Source: Maritalea mobilis (lineage in GTDB: Bacteria; Pseudomonadota; Alphaproteobacteria; Rhodobacterales; Rhodobacteraceae). Taken from it: a stretch of 64,000 nt of DNA. Positions within the stretch are counted from its first letter, which is position 1, and every line of letters starts with the position of its first letter. This document shows, in pieces, positions 37,225-45,952 of this stretch. The translations under genes were made by a program, and so were the position numbers. Location: the NCBI RefSeq assembly GCF_019800885.1, contig NZ_JAHVKE010000002.1:744001-808000 (forward strand), written 5' to 3'. The notes beneath the pieces were generated by a model. It worked only from the letters and a program-made list of their open reading frames with translations. It was not told the DNA's origin and made no database searches.

Positions 37225-37326
37225 GGGGCAGTCTCCTTTGTCCTTGGCCTGCCAACGTCTCTTGGGCGGCCCGGTTCCGCCGGACGCGATTGTCACGGCC
37301 GCGGCGCTGGCTAAACTGGGGCCATC

Positions 37327-37971
37327 ATGCGCGAGACGGATCTTTATCCCCCCATCAAGGCCTTCCTGGAAGAGGCCGGCTACGAGGTGAAGGGCGAGAT
37401 CGGCCCCGCCGACGTGATGGGCGTGAAAGAGGGCGAGGACCCGGTGATCGTCGAGCTGAAGACCGGCTTTTCGCTGGCCCTGTTCCACCAGGGGATCGCG
37501 CGGTTGTCGATCAGCGATCGTGTCTATGTCGCCGTGCCGCGCAAGACCGGCCGGGTTTTTGCCCGCGCGCTTGCCGAGAACGTGAAACTGGCGCGGCGGT
37601 TGGGCCTGGGCCTGCTGACGGTGCGTGTGGAAACCGGGCTGGTCGAGGTGCATTGCGACCCCGGGCCTTATGCGCCGCGCAAGAATGCGCGGCGGCGGGC
37701 GGCGATGCTGTCGGAATTCGCGCGGCGGCGGGGCGACCCGAGCGCGGGCGGCACGCAAGGGGTGCGGATGACCGCCTATCGTCAGGACGCGCTGGCTTGC
37801 GTGCAGCACCTGGCGGGGGCGGGTGCCTGCAAGGGGGCCGTGGTGAAAGAGGCCACGGGCGTGGCGCGCGCGACCACGATCATGCGCGACAACCACTATG
37901 GCTGGTTTGTGAAGGTGGAGACCGGGATCTACGATCTGAGCGCGGCGGGGCGGGCCGTTGCCAGCGGCTGA
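37327..37971 (+). CDS. DUF2161-domain protein (PD-(D/E)xK-like N-terminus)
   Basis: 214 residues from ATG 37327. The first half contains GPADVMGV...PVIVELKTGFS, an Asp followed by E-x-K about 18 residues on, the layout of a PD-(D/E)xK nuclease fold, then FHQGIARL. The second half (residues ~150-214) has ALACVQHLAGAGACKGAVVKEATGVARATTIMRDNHYGWF, reading like a winged-helix DNA-binding domain. DUF2161 proteins are labelled phosphodiesterases on weak grounds. No partner is adjacent. Confidence 0.8.
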   Translation: MRETDLYPPIKAFLEEAGYEVKGEIGPADVMGVKEGEDPVIVELKTGFSLALFHQGIARLSISDRVYVAVPRKTGRVFARALAENVKLARRLGLGLLTVRVETGLVEVHCDPGPYAPRKNARRRAAMLSEFARRRGDPSAGGTQGVRMTAYRQDALACVQHLAGAGACKGAVVKEATGVARATTIMRDNHYGWFVKVETGIYDLSAAGRAVASG

Positions 37972-38066
37972 GCGCCATCGGTTGAGGGGTTGCGCCGCCT
38001 TTGGCGTCGCCCGGGGAAGCGGTGCAGGGGGCATCGAGCCCCCTGCACCGCTGCCGCGCGTCGCGC

Positions 38067-38105
38067 GGGGCATATTTGAAGGATAAAGATCGGGGCGGGA
38101 GGGGC
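38067..38105. repeat. GGGCATATTT intergenic element, copy 1
   Basis: A short block GGGGCATATTTGAAGGATAA followed by AGATCGGGGCGGGAGGGG. It shares GGGCATATTT, GGATAAAGA (with one base shift) and GGGGCGGGA with a block at 45918-45952. Both lie directly before a gene start (here the TTG of yjbQ). I recall similar blocks in many Rhodobacterales intergenic regions. Confidence 0.55.
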
Positions 38106-38108
38106 ATC

Positions 38109-38534
38109 TTGCAGACGGAATTCGAGATCGAGACGCGCGGCGCGGGGTTGGTGGAGTTTACCGGCCAGGTGGCGCGATGGGTGTCAGGACAGGGCGACGG
38201 GGTGCTGACGCTGATGGTGCGGCACACCTCGGCCAGCCTGCTGATCCAGGAGAATGCGGACCCGGACGTACAGGTGGACCTGCTGGGGTTCTTCGAGCGC
38301 CTGGTGCCCGCCGGAGACGACCCCTCGATGCGCTGGTTGACCCATGTGCTGGAGGGGCCCGACGACATGCCCGCGCATATCAAGGCTTCCCTGTTGCCGG
38401 TGTCCTTGCAGATCCCGGTGAGGGACGGACGGATGCGGCTTGGGACGTGGCAGGGGATCTACCTTTTCGAGCATCGTGCGCGGCCACATCGGCGGCGCGT
38501 GGCGGCGCATTTCAGTGCGGATCGCGCGGGGTGA
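38109..38534 (+). CDS. yjbQ: YjbQ-family protein (UPF0047)
   Basis: 141 residues from a TTG start at 38109, with GGCGGGAGGGG 5-15 bases upstream; an ATG at 38001 would add 36 residues of no similarity. The motif MVRHTSASLLIQENADPDVQ and WLTHVLEGPDDMPAHIKASL and the end LGTWQGIYLFEHR are characteristic. YjbQ proteins have weak thiamine-phosphate synthase activity in vitro, and their real role is unclear. The next gene is nrdR. The second occurrence of the intergenic repeat lies at 45.9 kb. Confidence 0.9.
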   Translation: MQTEFEIETRGAGLVEFTGQVARWVSGQGDGVLTLMVRHTSASLLIQENADPDVQVDLLGFFERLVPAGDDPSMRWLTHVLEGPDDMPAHIKASLLPVSLQIPVRDGRMRLGTWQGIYLFEHRARPHRRRVAAHFSADRAG

Positions 38535-38608
38535 GTCTCTTTCGCCACCCCTGATCTTGTGGCGGGATTTGCCCTCTACCCAATCCCTGACCTCTGACCT
38601 ATAGTGCC

Positions 38609-38617
38609 TGTGGATAA
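38609..38617. promoter_or_regulatory. Perfect DnaA box upstream of nrdR
   Basis: TGTGGATAA is the reverse complement of TTATCCACA, with no mismatch. It follows a likely -10 TATAGT (38600-38605), so it overlaps the probable transcript start of nrdR-ribD. One box alone can occur by chance. Confidence 0.45.
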
Positions 38618-38690
38618 GTGGGCATCAGACCCAAGGGATGAGGCAGGCGCGGCGAGATCCCCGCGCAATGGGACAGGAAAGGGGACGGCG

Positions 38691-39158
38691 ATGCGCTGCC
38701 CGTTTTGCGGAAATGTTGATACTCAGGTGAAGGATTCACGCCCCGCGGAGGATCACGTGGCGATCCGGCGGCGGCGGTTCTGCCCGGCCTGCGGCGGACG
38801 CTTCACCACTTACGAGCGGGTGCAGTTGCGCGACCTCGTCGTGGTGAAATCCAATGGCAAGCGCGAGGATTTCGAGCGTGACAAGCTGGAGCGTTCGGTG
38901 CGGATCGCGTTGCAGAAACGCCCGGTGGAACCGGAGCGCGTGGATCAGATGATCTCGGGCATCGTGCGGCGTCTGGAAAGCATGGGCGAGACGGATATCC
39001 CGTCCAAGACCATCGGCGAGATCGTGATGGAGCGCCTGGCCGCGATCGACTCGGTCGCTTATGTCCGCTTTGCCAGCGTCTACAAGAATTTCCAGGCCAC
39101 CGACGATTTCGAGGATTTCCTGGCAGAGCTGCGGCCGCCGGTTCAGCCCGGCGACTGA
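38691..39158 (+). CDS. nrdR: Transcriptional repressor NrdR
   Basis: 155 residues from ATG 38691 (GGAAAGGGGACGGCG upstream). A zinc ribbon CPFCGN...CPACGG (Cys3, 6 and the second pair near 31-34) is followed by an ATP-cone [16 protein letters not shown]. NrdR senses (d)ATP and represses ribonucleotide reductase genes. It leads the riboflavin cluster (ribD starts 4 bases after it), the usual order in alphaproteobacteria. No NrdR box was found upstream. Confidence 0.97.
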   Translation: MRCPFCGNVDTQVKDSRPAEDHVAIRRRRFCPACGGRFTTYERVQLRDLVVVKSNGKREDFERDKLERSVRIALQKRPVEPERVDQMISGIVRRLESMGETDIPSKTIGEIVMERLAAIDSVAYVRFASVYKNFQATDDFEDFLAELRPPVQPGD

Positions 39159-39161
39159 GCC

Positions 39162-40271
39162 ATGGTCTCCATCGCCGAAGACGCGCGCTGGATGCGGCTG
39201 GCGCTGGCCCTGGGGCGGCGCGGGCAGGGGCGGTGCTGGCCCAATCCGGCGGTCGGCTGCGTGATCGTCAAGCAGGGGCGCGTGCTGGGGCGGGGCTGGA
39301 CCCAACCGGGCGGCCGCCCCCATGCCGAGGTCGTGGCCTTGGCGCAGGCAGGCGACGCGGCGCATGGCGCGACGGCCTATGTCAGCCTCGAGCCCTGCAA
39401 CCACTATGGACAGACACCGCCCTGTTCCGAGGCGCTGGTCGCGGCCTCGGTCGCGCGGGTGGTGATTGCCGCGACGGACCCGGACCCGCGGACGGATGGG
39501 GGCGGGGCCGCGCGGCTGCGCGCCGCGGGGATCGCGGTGGAGACCGGGGTGCTGGAGGACGAGGCCGCGCGGGATCATCGCGGCTTCTTCAGCAAGGTTC
39601 GCGCGGGTCGTCCGGCCCTGACGCTGAAACTGGCGGCGTCGCTGGACGGGCGGATCGCGACCGCGACGGGCGAGAGCCAGTGGATCACCGGGCCCGAGGC
39701 ACGCCGCTGGGTGCATGGGCAACGGGCGCGGCATGACGCGGTGATGGTGGGCGCGGGCACGGCGCGGGCCGACGACCCCTCCTTGACCGTGCGGGGATTG
39801 GGCATCGCGCATCAGCCGGTCCGGGTGGTGCTGTCGCGGCGTCTCGATGTTCCGGTGGAAAGTCATTTGGGACGCACGGCGCGCGAGGTGCCGGTCTGGC
39901 TGTGTCACGGGGCCGATGCGCCGGAGGCGGCACGGGCGGCGTGGCGTGACGCCGGGGCGCGATTGATCGAGGTGGCGACCGGCCCGGGCGGGCAGTTGGA
40001 CCTGTCGGCGGCCATGGTGGCGCTTGGAGAGGCGGGCCTGACCCGTGTCTTTTGCGAGGGCGGTGGTAGCCTCGCGGCCGGGTTGATCGCGGGTGACCTG
40101 GTCGATGATCTTGCCGTGGTCTCGGCGGGCCTGACCTTGGGCGCGGAGGGGACACCGGCGGTCGGCGCGATGGGCGTTGCGGCCTTGTCGGAAGCCACGC
40201 GGTTCCGCCTGATCGAGACGCGGGACCTGGGCGGCGACGCGCTGAGCCTGTGGGTCAGAGAGGCCGGGTAG
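39162..40271 (+). CDS. ribD: Bifunctional riboflavin deaminase/reductase RibD
   Basis: 369 residues. Deaminase domain (1-~145): zinc ligands His54, Cys79 and Cys88 in HAEVVAL and PCNHYGQTPPC with Glu56 as proton shuttle. Reductase domain (~150-369): LKLAASLDGRIATATGESQWITG, VMVGAGTARADDP, and FCEGGGSLAAGLI. Both steps that convert the pyrimidine product of GTP cyclohydrolase II are covered. It is followed by a cassette on the opposite strand rather than by ribE, which resumes 4.9 kb later. Confidence 0.97.
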   Translation: MVSIAEDARWMRLALALGRRGQGRCWPNPAVGCVIVKQGRVLGRGWTQPGGRPHAEVVALAQAGDAAHGATAYVSLEPCNHYGQTPPCSEALVAASVARVVIAATDPDPRTDGGGAARLRAAGIAVETGVLEDEAARDHRGFFSKVRAGRPALTLKLAASLDGRIATATGESQWITGPEARRWVHGQRARHDAVMVGAGTARADDPSLTVRGLGIAHQPVRVVLSRRLDVPVESHLGRTAREVPVWLCHGADAPEAARAAWRDAGARLIEVATGPGGQLDLSAAMVALGEAGLTRVFCEGGGSLAAGLIAGDLVDDLAVVSAGLTLGAEGTPAVGAMGVAALSEATRFRLIETRDLGGDALSLWVREAG

Positions 40272-40285
40272 GGAGCGGCGGATAT

Positions 40286-40302
40286 ACTCACAGCCTGTGA
40301 GT
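40286..40302. repeat. Perfect 17-base palindrome with extra half-site
   Basis: ACTCACAGCCTGTGAGT is symmetric about a central C. The half CTGTGAGT recurs at 40326-40333, exactly 31 bases later (about three helical turns). It lies in the 95-base gap between convergent ribD and kpsC ends. It may be a transcript-end structure or a protein site. Confidence 0.45.
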
Positions 40303-40366
40303 GGAGGCCGAAATTTTCGCCCATGCTGTGAGTAAGTGAGCCGGGCCTGTGGAGAGGTGCAGAAAA

Positions 40367-42439
40367 TCAGCGTCGCCAGATCCAGCTTTGACCCGCGAAC
40401 CAGCCTTGGAGCTTGGCCAAGGCACGCAAGCGGGGCGGCTGCGGGGCCGCGGTCGGGTCGGCGAGTCTGTCGATTGCGACCTCGACCGGGCAAGGGCGGT
40501 TCGTGACCGGATCGTGATAGCGCGGGTAGGCGATCAGCGCCGCGTGCACCAACCCGGCGAGCGAGACGCGGGCCTGCCGCCGTGACGGCACAGGCCCGAG
40601 GTCGTTGGTCAGGCCCCAACCGGCGTAGAACGGCGCGCCGAGGGTCGTGACGGGGATGCCGCGGATCAGCGCCTCGAACCCGAGGCCCGAGGTCATGGTG
40701 ACGACCCGGTCGGCTTGCGCGAGGCAGGCCTGCGCGCCGGTCCCCCGCGCGACATGGTCGGCCAAGGCGGTCAGAGTTTCGTCCGGCACCGCGCCCGGGC
40801 GCAGCCCGGCCTCCACATCGGGGTGCGGCTTGAACACGATCCACCCCCTGGGGTGCAGGCGACGGGCGGTGCGCAGAAGCTCCTCGTTCGTGGCGACATC
40901 GCCAGCCCCCAGCAGGATCGAGGCGTCGTTTTCGACCTGGCCGGGGACGAGGATGACGCTGCGCCCCTCGGGCGGGGGCGGCAGATCGGCAGCGCCGCCG
41001 AGGTTGTATTTCGTGACACCCAGCTTGCGCAGGCGGCCCATCAGGCGGTCGGCGCGGCGCAGCGCCTCGGGGCGGGCATGGGCGCTGTCGGCGATCAGGC
41101 GTTCGAGGCGGCTTTCCCGGCTGGGGTCGTAGTAAATGCCGAGGTCATCCAGCACCAGCGAGAGCGGCGGCACCAGTTCCGCACCCAGTCCGCGCGAGCG
41201 CAGGAACCCGTCCTCGACGCGGTAAAGGGGCATCCCGCTTTCGGTGCAGGTATCGCGCAGGCGTTTGGTCTCGGCCCCGGCCCAGACCATGACGGGGCGG
41301 GTGCTGGATGACGCATCACCGGGGTCGTCAGCGAATTGCATCCGTCCGCCGTCCGCCTCGAAACTGGATTTCAGGTGGCCGCGCTTCCATGCGCGCATGC
41401 CGAGGGCGACATATCCCCGGCGATCCTCGCGCCAGGCGCGGGTTTCTGCCTCCAAGGTGCCGAGGACGGTTTCGAGGTCGCAAAGCCGGTCTCTGTAAGG
41501 ATCATACCAGGTCGGGTACAGGATGAGGGCGGCCGCCACCAGTTGCGCCCGGCTGAGACGGCGCGCGCGGCGGGCGGGCACGGGGCGACGATCGTCCGTC
41601 AGGTCCCAGCCCGCGTAGAAGGGCGTGCCGAAAGTCACCGGGCGATGGCCAGCGAGGATCGCCTCGAACCCCAGTTGCGAGGTGACGGTGTAGACCGCGC
41701 GCGCGCCTTCAAAGAGCGTTTGCGGCGGCAGGGGGCGATCCTCGATCACCACGCCGTCGGGCAGGGTGGCCGGGTCGAAATGCCCCGCGCGATGCCCGTC
41801 GCGGGTTTCGGGGTGGGTCTTTATGACGATCTGCGCGCCGGGGTGGTCCTGCTGCGCCCATGTCAGCATCTCGGCAAAACTGTTGGCATCCGCGTCGCCC
41901 AGCCGGATCGAGGCATCGCCGCGGGTCTGGTCGATGACCAGAACATATCCCGGTGCGGGGGGGCTCAGCGTGAGGTCGGTCGCGCTGTATTTCGTAAGGC
42001 GGCTTGCCGCGATCCGCGCCATCCCCTCGCGCGCGCGGTCCAGAAGCGCGGTGTCGTCCAGCGGGTGATGGGCAAGGATGTCTTCCAGGTCGGAGGGGCG
42101 AGATGCGTCGAAATACATGCCCTTGCGGTCGATCACGAGGCCGAGGGGCGGCTCGCCGGACCGGCCCGGATGCAGCGACCGCAGGAACGCATCCTCGATG
42201 CGGATCAACTCTGCGCCCGTGCTGTCGGCTGCTTTCTCGCCGCGCGGGGCATAGGGGGAATGCCCCCAGACCATGACCGCGTCCTCGGGGCCGGGCAGGC
42301 CGATGCGCAGGTCGTAGCCCGCCAGCGTCAGGATACGCCGGACGCGGGCATTGGTCAGGAAGCCTGCGTTGAAATGAAAGGCGCGGCGGCGCGACAGGTG
42401 CGATGCGCTGCGCTCCGTCGGATCGGCCGTGGCCGCCAT
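40367..42439 (-). CDS. kpsC: KpsC-type capsule beta-Kdo transferase, two domains
   Basis: 690 residues with two similar halves. Each half contains a variant of IEDAFLRS...GLVIDRKGMYFD and VIKTHPE / FKPHPDVEAG and ends in GTPFYAGWDLT / GAPFYAGWGLTN. This is the paired GT99/GT107-like arrangement of KpsC, which adds the poly-Kdo linker on the lipid anchor of capsular polysaccharide at the inner membrane. It starts 4 bases after the Wza-like gene stop and follows kpsS, so it is the last of a three-gene transcript. Length is normal. Confidence 0.93.
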   Translation of the reverse strand: MAATADPTERSASHLSRRRAFHFNAGFLTNARVRRILTLAGYDLRIGLPGPEDAVMVWGHSPYAPRGEKAADSTGAELIRIEDAFLRSLHPGRSGEPPLGLVIDRKGMYFDASRPSDLEDILAHHPLDDTALLDRAREGMARIAASRLTKYSATDLTLSPPAPGYVLVIDQTRGDASIRLGDADANSFAEMLTWAQQDHPGAQIVIKTHPETRDGHRAGHFDPATLPDGVVIEDRPLPPQTLFEGARAVYTVTSQLGFEAILAGHRPVTFGTPFYAGWDLTDDRRPVPARRARRLSRAQLVAAALILYPTWYDPYRDRLCDLETVLGTLEAETRAWREDRRGYVALGMRAWKRGHLKSSFEADGGRMQFADDPGDASSSTRPVMVWAGAETKRLRDTCTESGMPLYRVEDGFLRSRGLGAELVPPLSLVLDDLGIYYDPSRESRLERLIADSAHARPEALRRADRLMGRLRKLGVTKYNLGGAADLPPPPEGRSVILVPGQVENDASILLGAGDVATNEELLRTARRLHPRGWIVFKPHPDVEAGLRPGAVPDETLTALADHVARGTGAQACLAQADRVVTMTSGLGFEALIRGIPVTTLGAPFYAGWGLTNDLGPVPSRRQARVSLAGLVHAALIAYPRYHDPVTNRPCPVEVAIDRLADPTAAPQPPRLRALAKLQGWFAGQSWIWRR

Positions 42440-42443
42440 CGCT

Positions 42444-43601
42444 CTATTGGCCGAGGGAGGACAGCGTGTTCGCGGTGCCCGCGGCGCTGGTCAGTGTCCC
42501 GGTCAGCGCGCTGATGGCGTTATTCCACTGCGTGATCGGGGCCGAGGTGACATAGACCGTGTCCTCGTCGCGGATGGCGAAATCTCGCGCCTCGAACATG
42601 CCGGTGGGCGCGGTCAGGTCCAGCACGTAGACGAAGCGTTGCGTGCCGATCAGGTCCGAGCGGCCAAGGACGGCATTGGCCATTTCCTCGGGCTCGTTGC
42701 GCAGCACGAAAACGCCGGTCGGATCGGCAAGGCTGGGGTTCAGGCCGCCGACCGAGGCAATGGCCTCGAGCGCGGAAATGGTGCGGCTCTCAAAAGGCAC
42801 GAGGGTTTGCGCCGCCGTCGCGCCAAGCGCGGTGAAGCTGCGGCTGTCTTCCTCGACCAGGATGCGGTCGCCGTCGCGCATGGCAATGTCGACCTGCGGC
42901 TCCAGGAAGATGTCCTCGTACCAGACCGTGCCGGACTGGCCGCCGCGAATGACGGTCACCTGCGTGATCTCGGGGTCGGGCGTCACGCCACCGGCAGCGG
43001 CGAGGATGCCCGAAAGCCGACGGGTGGGCCGTTCGATCGGATAGATGCCCTCCCCGCCGATTTCACCGGAGACGGTCACGGTGGCGCCGTCGCCAACTTC
43101 GCGGATCACGATCACCTGCGGATCGGGCGTCTGTTCGTCGAGGTTGCGGGTGATGATCTCGCGCAACTGGTCGGGCGTGTTGCCCGCGGCGCGAATACGG
43201 CCCGCGTAGGGAATGAAGATGAAGCCGGCCCCGTCGACCTGGATCGAGCTGATGGCCGAGGCATTGGCGTTTTCGCCCGACAACAGGCCGTCATTGACGT
43301 TTTCATAGATCGTCAGCGTCAGGGTGTCGCCGGGGCGAATGATATCGGTATTGGCGCTGGCGGCATTGAGCAGCGACGGCGGGAAGCCAAGCGCGGGCAC
43401 GGCCGAGGTGACGGCGGTCACGCGGCTATTGACCTCGACCACGAAAGCGTCGCCCTCGCGTTGGACCGATCCTGCAAAGATCTGGTTTCGTGTCGGCCCC
43501 GAGGAGGGAAGGAACCCGTTCAGCATCCCGCATGACGAGACAGCCGACACAACGGCAAAAAGCACGGCCGACCGGGCCGTTTTCAACACCAGCGATGTCA
43601 C
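42444..43601 (-). CDS. Wza/KpsD-type outer-membrane polysaccharide export lipoprotein
   Basis: 385 residues from a GTG start (43601) preceded by AAGGAGCC. Lipobox VSSC with Cys24 predicts a lipoprotein. The polysaccharide export domain DIIRPGDTLTLTIYEN, then SLBB-type domains (GAGFIFIPYAGRIRAAGNT; VSGEIGGEGIYPIERPTRRL) follow, with ALEAIASVGGL later. These proteins form the outer-membrane exit channel for capsule. It is in operon with kpsS and kpsC; no KpsMT transporter or KpsE is in the window. Confidence 0.9.
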   Translation of the reverse strand: MTSLVLKTARSAVLFAVVSAVSSCGMLNGFLPSSGPTRNQIFAGSVQREGDAFVVEVNSRVTAVTSAVPALGFPPSLLNAASANTDIIRPGDTLTLTIYENVNDGLLSGENANASAISSIQVDGAGFIFIPYAGRIRAAGNTPDQLREIITRNLDEQTPDPQVIVIREVGDGATVTVSGEIGGEGIYPIERPTRRLSGILAAAGGVTPDPEITQVTVIRGGQSGTVWYEDIFLEPQVDIAMRDGDRILVEEDSRSFTALGATAAQTLVPFESRTISALEAIASVGGLNPSLADPTGVFVLRNEPEEMANAVLGRSDLIGTQRFVYVLDLTAPTGMFEARDFAIRDEDTVYVTSAPITQWNNAISALTGTLTSAAGTANTLSSLGQ

Positions 43602-43693
43602 GGAGTTGGCTCCTTACTGCCTGAAACTGCCTCGAATATTTTTTTATTGGGCGGGACCTTAGCCAAATTCGACCAATTGGGGAAGCCCCGGCG

Positions 43694-44983
43694 TCATTTC
43701 ACGAGGTTGAGGTGTTGCCGTGGTGCCGGTCTGCCGGCGTCGAGCGCGTCATAGGGATCGTCCGGGCTGAGCATCATGTCCACCACTTGCCGCAGCAACT
43801 GGCGCCGGCCGCGCGCCGAGTAGAAGCTGCCCGTGATCTGCGAGGTCTCCAGAAGGTAGTGGCGATAATCGCGATAGGCGCGGCTGTCGGGGCGCTGCGG
43901 GTTGCTGAAGAACTCGGCCAGCGGTTGGGTCGAGACGAATTCCGGCTTGAGGTAGACGGCTTGCCCGAAGGCCTTGAGCGGCAGCCCGCGCCAGAGCGCC
44001 TGTTGCGCGGCGGTGGAATTGACCGTGACCGCGCTGCGGGCATCGTTGAGAAGCGGCGCAAGCTTGCCCCCGCGCACGAAATGCACGCGCCCGCCCACAC
44101 CGTGCCGGGCGGCGAGTCGACGGATCTCGGCGCGGATCGGAACGCGGCCATCTTCGAGCGGATGCGCCTTGAAGACGAGGTGATGATGCGTGGGCGCGCC
44201 TTCCGCGAATCCTTCGATCAGCACTTCGAGGAACTCGGTCATGCTTGAGAACGGCCCGTGGTCGCGGAAACTGGCGTCATGTTCCAGTTGCAACAGCGCA
44301 AGGTGATAGGGAAACCCGCCGGTCTTGATGCGCCGGGTGGCGCGCCGGCGATCCGCCCAGTGGAACGGCATCAGCGCCAGCCGCCGCAGGTAGAGGCGAA
44401 ACTCCTCGCGGACGGTCAGCGTGCGGTGCGGGCGAAAGGCGGTGTAGCGCCGGTTTCCGACCATCAGGAGCCAATGGTAGAGCGCGCCGTAGAAGACATG
44501 CTGGCGCATGTCGCCCCAGCGGGCGGGGGCGTCGGGCAGGTCGAGGTCGAGATCCCTGAGCGCGCGGCGCATATCCCCGACATCCGTGTCGATGATGCGG
44601 GAGTTGCCGTTGGCGCCGCCCCGCTCGTAGGTCACCCAGTAGGGGCGCAGGTAGCCTTCTTCGAACACGTGAACGGTCAGGCCGCGGGCCCGGGCAGCCT
44701 CGATCGCTGTCGCGTGGATCGGGCGCGTGTCCCCGTACAGCACGAGGTCGGTCACCGATTTTTCTTCGAGCAGGGTGGCGACACGCTCGGGCCAGCTGTC
44801 GATCGGGCCGGTTTGCGGGATGAAATGCGCGCGGTCGGACCAGAACACCTCGTCGCCGCGATTGAAGCCCACGCGCCAGACGGTGGCGCCTGCGGCGGTC
44901 AGCATCCGGCCGAGACGGTCGAAGAACGGTCCGTGGGGGCCCTGCAGGACCAGAAAGACGCGATTGGACGGGCGCGGGGCCAT
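43694..44983 (-). CDS. kpsS: KpsS-type capsule biosynthesis glycosyltransferase
   Basis: 429 residues from ATG 44983. N-terminal VFLVLQGPHGPFFDRLGRML and YGDTRPIHATAIEAARARGL, FEEGYLRPYWVTYE are characteristic of KpsS/LipB proteins, with KAHPLEDGR and TVNSTAAQQALWRGLP in the second half. KpsS adds the first Kdo to phosphatidylglycerol, before KpsC extends. It is first of the kpsS-wza-kpsC group. The 200 bases to the divergent ribE hold both promoters and a small hairpin near 45131. Confidence 0.91.
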   Translation of the reverse strand: MAPRPSNRVFLVLQGPHGPFFDRLGRMLTAAGATVWRVGFNRGDEVFWSDRAHFIPQTGPIDSWPERVATLLEEKSVTDLVLYGDTRPIHATAIEAARARGLTVHVFEEGYLRPYWVTYERGGANGNSRIIDTDVGDMRRALRDLDLDLPDAPARWGDMRQHVFYGALYHWLLMVGNRRYTAFRPHRTLTVREEFRLYLRRLALMPFHWADRRRATRRIKTGGFPYHLALLQLEHDASFRDHGPFSSMTEFLEVLIEGFAEGAPTHHHLVFKAHPLEDGRVPIRAEIRRLAARHGVGGRVHFVRGGKLAPLLNDARSAVTVNSTAAQQALWRGLPLKAFGQAVYLKPEFVSTQPLAEFFSNPQRPDSRAYRDYRHYLLETSQITGSFYSARGRRQLLRQVVDMMLSPDDPYDALDAGRPAPRQHLNLVK

Positions 44984-45183
44984 GACGAGTACCTTTACGG
45001 CGCGTGGAGCAAGCCCCGCGGGCCTTTGAGTGGGTGATAGACCTTCGCAGGGAGGGGAACAATTCCTTGCGGCCTGCGCAGGGCGCCAATGCGGCAAGCC
45101 TGTGGCCCCAAGCCGCACCCTTGCAGGACCCCGCGAACCGGGGCTAGGTCAGGTCCGACGTCATTTGGCTTGGAGGCCTGCCC

Positions 45184-45774
45184 ATGTTCACCGGACTGAT
45201 TACCGATATCGGCACCCTGCGCGGGGTCGACCATCGCGGCGACCTGCATGCGCGGATCGCCACGGGATATGACATGGCGACGGTCGAGATCGGCGCGTCG
45301 ATCGCCTGCGACGGCGTCTGCCTGACGGTGACCGCCAAGGGGGACGACTGGTTCGAGGTGGATATCTCGGCCGAGACGGTCTCGAAAACGACGCTTGGCG
45401 CGTGGGCCGAGGGCAAGCGCGTGAACCTCGAGCGCGCGCTGCGTGTGGGCGACGAATTGGGCGGGCATATCGTGTCTGGCCATGTCGATGGCGTGGCCGA
45501 GATCGTGGCCACGCGGGACGAGGGCGAGTCGACGCGGTTCACTTTCCGCGCGCCCGAGGCGCTGGCGCGCTTTATCGCGCCGAAAGGCTCGGTCGCGCTG
45601 AACGGGACCTCCCTGACCGTGAACGAGGTGGACGGGGTCGAGTTCGGGGTGAACATCATCCCGCACACCAAGCAGATGACAACCTGGGGTAAGGCCAAAG
45701 CAGGGGACCGGGTGAACCTCGAGATCGACACGCTCGCGCGCTATGTCGCGCGGTTGCAGGATTGGCCGGGCTGA
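45184..45774 (+). CDS. ribE: Riboflavin synthase alpha chain
   Basis: 196 residues with two beta-barrel repeats: MFTGLITDIGTL and the second copy GGHIVSGHVDGVAEI. Active-site Cys in ACDGVCLTV and catalytic residues in SLTVNEVDG are present. It makes riboflavin from two molecules of 6,7-dimethyl-8-ribityllumazine. No FMN riboswitch is seen before it. The next genes are two unknown small genes and then ribB. Confidence 0.96.
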   Translation: MFTGLITDIGTLRGVDHRGDLHARIATGYDMATVEIGASIACDGVCLTVTAKGDDWFEVDISAETVSKTTLGAWAEGKRVNLERALRVGDELGGHIVSGHVDGVAEIVATRDEGESTRFTFRAPEALARFIAPKGSVALNGTSLTVNEVDGVEFGVNIIPHTKQMTTWGKAKAGDRVNLEIDTLARYVARLQDWPG

Positions 45775-45917
45775 GGGCCGGGCCGGGGGGAGCGCCCGCC
45801 GCACGCGCCCTCCGGGCACATTTGGCGGGCGCTGGCCGGGCTGTCGCCGGCCGGGCCTGTGTCAGCGGCGCGCCTTGTCGTCGGAACGACCTCGGTTGCC
45901 TGGCCGGGGACGCCTCC

Positions 45918-45952
45918 GGCGGGCATATTTTTCGGGATAAAGAGGGGGCGGG
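45918..45952. repeat. GGGCATATTT intergenic element, copy 2
   Basis: GGCGGGCATATTTTTCGGGA followed by TAAAGAGGGGGCGGG matches copy 1 at 38067 in GGGCATATTT, GGATAAAGA-like and GGGGCGGG parts. It ends one base before the next gene's ATG and supplies its G-rich ribosome-binding sequence. It is preceded by a GCCTCCGGCGGGC stretch. Confidence 0.55.

Noticed and set aside
44984-45183. An FMN riboswitch before ribE
   Set aside because: The conserved RFN-element blocks are not present here or upstream of ribB.
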